Source: Clitoria ternatea
Taxonomy: Eukaryota > Streptophyta > Magnoliopsida > Fabales > Fabaceae
DNA: 64,000 nt
Direction: 5' to 3'
Assembly (NCBI GenBank): GCA_037962975.1
Contig: CM075676.1
Location: 45,308,001-45,372,000, forward strand
Part shown: positions 58,135 to 64,000 of the stretch, in pieces
How positions within the stretch are numbered: position 1 is the stretch's first letter
Layout: every line of letters begins with the position of its first letter
Position numbers and translations under genes: made by a program
The notes under the pieces: generated by a model
Told to the model about the DNA's origin: nothing
The model's database searches: none
What the model saw: the letters and a program-made list of their open reading frames with translations, nothing else

Positions 58135-58710
58135 GAATCTCGCCCGAGCGGATTCAGTCTTGTCCGAGCGAGCGCCGGTTGATTCTGTGCCTATTTCGCT
58201 CAAGCGAGTATCCCTCATCCACTTCTGAGTGAAGGAAGGCTAGAATGATTCCAAGTGAAGTATGACCGAGAGATCCATTTTCAAGTGAAGGAAGGTCAGA
58301 ATGTTTCCGAGTGATTTATGCCCGAGAGAACCACTTCTGAGTAGAAGGTTAGAATGTTTTCAAGTGAAGTATGACTGAGAGATCCACTTCCGAGTGAAGG
58401 AAGGCTAGAATATTTCTGAGTGATTTATGCCCGAGAAAACCACTTTTGAGTGAGGGTTAGGATGTTTCCGAGTGAGGCATGACTGAGAGAACCCCCTTCC
58501 GAGTGAAGGAAGGTTAAGTTGTTCCTGAGTGGGATACGACCGAGAGGACCATTTCTGAGTAAGAGACTGAACTGTTAGCGAGTTTCCCTTATAGGTCTCG
58601 TAATCCACTCAGGTTTAAAATGTAGAATTTACTCAAGCGAGTCAGAACTCGCCTAAGCGACCTTCACTGGTTTCGCTTAAGCGAATCAGGGTCTCGCTCA
58701 AGCGAGTGAC
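58135..58710. repeat. Field of TCGCTCAAGCGA palindromes and CGAGTGAAGGAAGG repeats
   Basis: Palindromes CGCTCAAGCGAG, CGCTTAAGCGAA and variants occur at about 58,140-58,210 and 58,630-58,705. They bracket about seven imperfect units with CCGAGTGA and GAGAGAACCACTT. Confidence 0.8.
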
Positions 58711-59446
58711 CCCTGACTTCTTTTTCTTCTTCCGCTTATTTTAATTAATTCAATTTTATTATTTGATTTATTTCCTATCGGTTATTATTTTAAGTGTGCT
58801 TAAGAAAAATAAATGTGGTTTTACATTAGGATCTAATTAACTATCAGTAAACGCAAAAAATTTATTGTGAAAAATAATTAAACGGATGTAGATAAATGTA
58901 AAATTGACGTAGGACGTCACAACAAATGTGTAGATAAAACCATAAATTGTATGTATTTTAATAATTGTAGTTGAATATTAATATTTCATGTAATTATGAG
59001 TTAATATTTTAAATAAAGCAGCACTCTAATATTTTAAAATAAGTTTTATTTAAAGATAATATAATTATAGGAAATAAAATAGTATGAAGAAAATTCAATA
59101 AGATTGTATGACTAGGCATGTTGTATGAGTACTATATTTTTGTGTGTTGATTATTGTTGTGGCAGATATAAATAAATTAGTTGGTTTAATAAGAAAATCC
59201 ATGTGTATATTTTTACGTCTTTATATTGAAATGGATTTTTATTTTATTAATTTAACGAAGTTTGATAATAATTTTAAAGTAAATAATTTTAGAAGACTTA
59301 AACCGAGTGCAATAGTAAATATTATTGTATTGATAACCATGTGAAAGTTATTTTTTTCATATATAGTATATAATTGATAACTATTTACGTGCAATATATT
59401 TTTATTGTGCTTATGAAATGTAAAATAATCATGTGTGTATTGTAGG

Positions 59447-60620
59447 ATGGATGCATCGTCTTTATCAATGCACCAATTAGGCGAAGTTAATCCTAGTACT
59501 GAAAATCCATCATTATTGAGATTTCAAAATGTGTATGCATTAAAAGCAATTTGGAATGGAAGACCATATAGGATTTTAAAATGTAGACGTGCATTGCTTT
59601 TCTGTGGTAGAAGAGGTTCTGTCATAGAACAAATTATGTCACTCCTACAGAGAGTCAGTTTCCTTGGGGTCGTCTAACTTCAGTTTTTTAGGTAGAGCCT
59701 GTGTTGATGTCTGCACTTGTGGAGAGATGGAAACCTGAAACACACAGTTCATATGCCACCTGGTGAGTGTATTATTACACTCCAAGATATGGCAGTGTAG
59801 GTTGGATTACGAGTTGATGGTCGACCCTTGATAACTGATACATCCAAATGAGATTGAAGGGCGATTGTGTAAAATTTGTTCTGTGTGTATCTGCTGGAAG
59901 ATGCATTTCATATTGGCTGTTTGAAGATAAAGTGACTTTCAGACAACTTTACACAGATTGTTTGGACACCTTATAGTGGTGAAGTGTTGCAGACGTTGCC
60001 CAAAATTTGTATGCAGGGTTCAAATACGTGGAGAGTTATGGTGCCATTGTTGTGTACCAATATAGTTAAGTGGCATTAGCCTGACCGGGTGATGAGATAG
60101 TCCAGAATGCAGTAGCATAAACCTTCAGCTCCCCGTCATCCGGATAATCTTCATGTAATCACCTAGAGAGAGAAACCTAGGGAGAATTGGGCTCAGATGT
60201 ATGTACTCTTGATTAGTAGATGGGAAATTCATTTGTAGTTTGTAAGTACAAACCCAATTATTGACGGTTTACTGAGTGCAAATTCTGAATATATGTGTTG
60301 GTACAACATGCACACCCGAAGATGGATCACAAGAAAACATGCTTTGGTTGGTCGCTCGGTAAGATCAATATGATTGCTACTTTTTTTCTTTCATAAAGTT
60401 TATGGGCAGGCTTGTGATGATTTTTATTGTGGATTTAGGTTGATGCAGTTGAAACCATCCATTATCTCACAATAGAAGATGCACACACTTCGTCCCAAAC
60501 AACTGTATCTGTGTTTGAGCTTATAAGGTTTTAGTCCATGAATGTTGTGCAGATATGGAGTAAAGAGGCTCGTGTTTTAGAAGTCGCACAACCTGTAGTG
60601 ACTTGTGCACATGAAGTGCC
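59447..60620 (+). pseudogene. Plant-mobile-domain (aminotransferase-like) pseudogene
   Basis: Translation in shifting frames gives LVERWKPETHS, MPPGECIITLQDMAV, VGLRVDGRP and, later, WYNMHTRRWITRKHALVG. These are signatures of proteins annotated as serine/threonine phosphatase 7 long-form homologs, or PMD proteins of the MAIN/MAIL type, often carried by transposons. The first 77 residues from ATG 59,447 are open. Beyond that, stops (for example after DMAV) and frameshifts are frequent, so it is dead. Confidence 0.75.
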
Positions 60621-61024
60621 AAACTAGCAATTTGACATTAATATGCTTGGAAACTGAAATGAGTGACAGGGGATTCAAAGGGGTAGGACACCTGAGGAAC
60701 ATTAAGTATATAGTCTACCACTATTGCCTCCTAGGCTACATGGAACCTACTATGTTCCCACCCAGTCTCAGTTAGTTTAACCATTGGCGACCTATGAGTA
60801 TTCACCGTAGATGTATGGCAACAGTCAACATTTCTGTTATAGTCTGAATGTGGATCCCTTTTTTGGCCAAGCAGGTGATCACACAGACTTAGGAGGAAGT
60901 TATTATGTTCTTTCACCATAGTAGTCACCCACGACATTTATCCAGGATCTATTAACACCCAACACTTCTCTAGTGATGCACAGAGGTGAAGAAACACTAC
61001 TAAAAAAACCCTGAACAGCTACCA

Positions 61025-61780
61025 TAAATTAGCGACCACAAAGTCCCGTCGCTAAATAGCGACCGCGTTAGCGACCACCCACCGAAAAGGAACCCCAAAA
61101 TTTGTTAGCGACTGGAATAGCGACCGGAATATTACACGGTCGCTAATCCTTGTCAAACCCGTCGCTATAGTGGTCGCTATATTTTAGCGCCACCATTTTT
61201 TGTTTCCCGCCTGGGTTTTCAGTTGGCGGCAAACAGTTGCGACGATGCACTACCGTCGCTAATGTTCCCTCCAAGACCAGCGACGGTCTTAACGCGTCGC
61301 TATGGTTTGCACTTGTGATGGATGGCTTCGTCGTCGCTATTCTACAAATAATCCGTGACGGAGCTCTGCTACCATCGCTACTAATCTAGCGAGTTGTGAC
61401 GGAAGCCCTGTGCCGTCGCTAATATTTTCACCTTCATATATTTTGTTGTGGAAGTTTAGTGACGGCGTTGCTCTACCGTCGCTATGTTGTTCGTCTACAG
61501 GTTAGTGACGGTGGGGTGACATCGTCGCTAATATTCAGGAGATTAGTAACGGATGTGTTCGACCGTCGCTAATGGTCAAGAGTTTAGTAACGGATATGGT
61601 CGCCCGTCGCTATTAATTTCGTTTCCCTCCACTTTTTCCTTTTAATAATTAAATCTAGCGACGCTGGGTTGTAGCCGTCGCTAATGTCAGGAGAATAGGG
61701 ACGGAGGTGTTCTACCGTCGCTAACGGGGGAATTGTAGTGACGGGAGTAGAGACGGGTTTGATCCGTCGCTAAAGTTTTA
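61025..61780. repeat. CACTA subterminal repeat array
   Basis: At least 25 copies of GTCGCTA/TAGCGAC or one-base variants lie in paired inverted arrangement, typically AGTGACGG ... CCGTCGCTAA spaced 30-40 bases. These are the usual transposase-binding repeats of CACTA ends. Confidence 0.85.
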
Positions 61781-61784
61781 ATGT

Positions 61785-62192
61785 AACTCGACAGCAACCC
61801 CTTTCCCTCTCAGTCGCCCTAACTTTCCCTCTCAGTCACCTCTCCTCCCTGCCTCCCTTCGTCCGGCGTCCCCCTCCTCCCTCCCTCCGTACACGTCCCT
61901 TCCTCCCCCGACTTACTCTTTCATCTCCGTCCTTGTCCCTCCGTTCCTCCGTCCCTCTCCCTCAATTCCTCCCCTCGAAGTTCCTCCCTCAGTTACTCTC
62001 TCAGAAAATTTCCCAACTCTCTCTGAAGTCTCTCTCCCCACTCCCTCTCTGTTCGTCGTTCAGGCCTGGCGCAATCGTCATCTCCGCTCATCGTCATCGC
62101 CTCCGGTCCTCCTCCTCGTCTCTGCTCCTCGTTGTGTATGTTTGCTTTCTCATTTACACTTTGGTGAATTTATTCTGTTTCTTCAACTGATT
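61785..62192 (+). other. Pyrimidine-rich leader-like region with short ORF
   Basis: CTCCCTCC-type sequence directly follows the CACTA subterminal array. An 85-codon frame (61,933-62,190) starts MSLRSSVPLPQF, is Ser/Pro/Leu-rich and has no known domain. GTATGTTT near 62,135 could be a splice donor. It could be the 5' leader of a gene inside the CACTA element or a captured leader. I do not call a gene. Confidence 0.35.
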
Positions 62193-62280
62193 CATGGTTT
62201 TATGTGTTCCTTTTCCCTTTTTTTTTGAGAATTCACTATTGGTTTTTTTCAAGTTGAAGTAGCATTTGACACTTATATTG

Positions 62281-63612
62281 TTTGGTTAAATTCCTAGCCT
62301 CTTACAGTTGTTCTGATCTTTGTGAATGAAGTGTTCTGATCCCTTTTTCTTTGCTGGGCCTGGAATGTATGTTAATCATATTAACTGTCAACAAAACCGC
62401 AAAACCTCCTAACAAAGATAACTATCAATTACAACAAAAACCCTATACCAAAAAAACCCACATGAACCTTGAATGAAAATAGATCTAAAAATTCAGACTT
62501 TCTGAAATAACTTCCTAAGACAAATTACAAAAGGAAAAGAAGAAATCATAGTAAAAGTAGCTTTAGCTACAATGCGTGTTTGCTGGTTCCTCTTGGTACT
62601 ATATACTACTATCACTGCCTTGGCCATACTTCACCCTCAAAGCTTCAATCCTTAAGGCTCTATTTCACTCAAGTCAATTCTAAATTTGAAGAAAATGATA
62701 AAAAAAGTGCTTTTCAGAAGTTGGTGATGCAGTAGAAGATTAAGGTAAGGGAGGCTATGCTTGTGAACAGAAGATGATGAAGAAGGGTGTTTTCTAGGTC
62801 ATTGACACTACTCATAAGTGTTATTGTTGGAGACGAGGAAGGAGTGAAAAGGGAGTTTCGATTGCACAGTTGAGATTTTGATGATGTTGCTACCAAAAGT
62901 AAGGGCTATATGTATACATATTAGAAATATAACTCTTATGTGCTATAGTAGGTGAATAAGTATGGGTCCATGGTGAACCTAAATAAAACAAGTCCACCAC
63001 AACTTTCATCCACAAAGACATACAGAATGGTAAAATATCAACAAAAATAATATATCATGAGTTTTACACTAACCTCACAATATTTTATGAAATCAAAGTT
63101 GATTTTCATTACTTTGTTTTACAAAAGCTTGTGTTAAAAAAGTTTTAAGTTAATATTTTTTATTATCTTAAAAATACAACCATTAGTAATCTCAAAATAT
63201 AACATCGTTTTGATCATTCTCCTAATCATTTTCTTTACTTCTTGCATTTCTATCTTCACCATGTTTGATTGTCATTACCTTCACTGTGGTAGTCAACATC
63301 CTTGTAATATAGAATCTTCGCCTTCATCTCCTGACACTTGTACCTTTAGCTTGCACAGTGTTATCGTAAAGTCACTTTTATGGTTTAGAAATAGTCAAAG
63401 AAAATAATTGAAAAGGAGAATAAATCTCCTACTATTTTGGTTGTACATTGGCAGGTTGTAGTTTTGACACTTATATTCAATTTTGGATTCAGTGACACAT
63501 GAAGTATTTGGTTAAATTCCTAGCCTCTTACAGTTGTTCTGATCTTTGTGAATGAAGTGTTCTGATCCCTTTTGCTTTGCTGGGCCTGGAATGTATGTTA
63601 ATCATATTAACT
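62281..63612. repeat. Direct repeat of about 107 bp, 1,226 bp apart
   Basis: 62,281-62,387 and 63,507-63,612 are almost identical (TTCCTAGCCTCTTACAGTTG to GTTAATCATATTAACT). The DNA between is unrelated to what follows the second copy and holds no recognised gene. Confidence 0.85.
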
Positions 63613-64000
63613 AAATAAAACAGAGAAATAACACAAAATTTAGATGTAGAGAAATGAATACCCAGTTGTAGAACTTTTTGAACTCAATTCTTTTCTCCTC
63701 CTATTGGCAGCAGAAGTTTTAAATGCATTGAACATTTTCTCTACATTTATAATGATTTAGCAGCATAAGTAATACTAATCTAAATGCTTATGGTAGACTA
63801 TAATTTTCTATTTGATAAAAGTAGTTTATAACTTACTGAGGAACTTATAACCTTTCAAAAGTTATAAGCTTCTAGCTCTTAAAAAACTTCTTAAGGAAGA
63901 AAGGTATAAGCTACTTTTCTAACATTTCAATTATCATTTATACTCTAATCTTTTTTCAATCATCACTTTTACTTCTCTATAGTTATAATATTGTATGTCC
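63613..64000. other. Gene-free stretch to the window edge
   Basis: AT-rich; nothing recognised. Confidence 0.4.

Larger units (their letters stand above)
56111..58921. mobile_element. Solo LTR, 2,811 bp, probably Ty3-gypsy
   Basis: It starts TGTAACATCCC and ends GGACGTCACA, flanked by the perfect 5-bp duplication ACAAA (56,106-56,110 and 58,922-58,926). It has no internal coding region. It contains a 23-bp minisatellite, a 39-bp duplication and a field of CAAGCGA palindromes. The orientation is uncertain: TATA-like sites occur at about 56,375 (plus) and 58,010-58,022 (either strand). The family assignment is from the terminal sequence only. Confidence 0.88.
55480..60990 (+). mobile_element. 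Decayed element carrying a plant-mobile-domain gene
   Basis: The left part (55,480-56,110) is a leader-like region. After the solo LTR (56,111-58,921) the sequence continues at 58,927 to a PMD pseudogene. Borders are not defined and no terminal repeats were paired, so its class (Mutator-like or retrotransposon) is open. Confidence 0.4.
60995..64000. mobile_element. CACTA (En/Spm) element, left end; right end beyond the window
   Basis: The terminus CACTACTAAAAAAACCC (60,995) is the CACTA inverted-repeat start. About 790 bases of subterminal repeats follow, built on GTCGCTA and TAGCGAC in both orientations. No inverted partner (GGTTTTTTTAGTAGTG) was found to the right edge, so the element continues. 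No transposase is visible within the window. The right limit given is only the window edge. Confidence 0.8.

Overview
The window is plant nuclear DNA, AT-rich and made almost entirely of transposable elements. I found no intact host gene. A legume of the Phaseoleae type is my best guess. The reasons are an Ogre/Tat-type Ty3-gypsy element with an extra 5' ORF, SIRE-like Ty1-copia LTRs, and LTR palindromes of the TCGCTCAAGCGA kind. The species call is inference.

Layout. 1-5.1 kb: an edge-truncated SIRE-like LTR (+), a ~414-bp tandem repeat, and a decayed SIRE-like copia element on the minus strand (LTR, tRNA-iMet primer site, gag, protease fragment). 7.8-11.9 kb: an LTR-like piece, a promoter-like patch, a degenerate GGT/GAT-type trinucleotide tract, a long-TIR MITE and a 91-bp repeat. 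12.5-18.0 kb: a complete but mutated Tnt1-like copia element with target-site duplication (TSD) ATAAC. 20.6-21.5 kb: two MITEs. 21.9-40.3 kb: a complete 18.4-kb Ogre-like element on the minus strand, TSD GAGGG. Its order is LTR, primer site, ORF1, gag, protease, a 256-nt intron, RT, degenerate RNase H, second (archaeal-type) RNase H, integrase, repeat-rich 3' UTR, polypurine tract, LTR. 43.2-50.4 kb: a hAT-type transposase pseudogene split by a 5.9-kb PIF/Harbinger element (TSD TTA). The Harbinger element encodes a Myb/SANT protein and a three-exon DDE transposase, and carries a fragment of a small heat-shock protein gene. 51.1-53.3 kb: a CAC/CAT-type trinucleotide tract split by a solo LTR. 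55.5-61.0 kb: a decayed plant-mobile-domain (PMD) element split by a 2.8-kb solo LTR (TSD ACAAA). 60,995 to the right edge: the 5' end of a CACTA element with about 0.8 kb of GTCGCTA-type subterminal repeats.

How the parts work together. The sequence is a nested stack of insertions, each dated relative to its host by its TSD. Within the Ogre element the proteins form one retrotransposition pathway. ORF1 is of unknown function, gag forms the particle, protease matures it, RT and the RNases H copy the RNA, and integrase inserts the cDNA. This copy has nonsense codons, frameshifts and a His at the first integrase catalytic position, so it can move only if supplied in trans.

Most notable: repeats in the Ogre 3' UTR that carry the perfect complement of 11 nt of the element's own primer-binding site; clean splice sites that join protease to RT in frame; gene-fragment capture in the Harbinger element; and palindrome arrays upstream of the TATA box in several unrelated LTRs. 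I did not find a convincing new multi-gene system.
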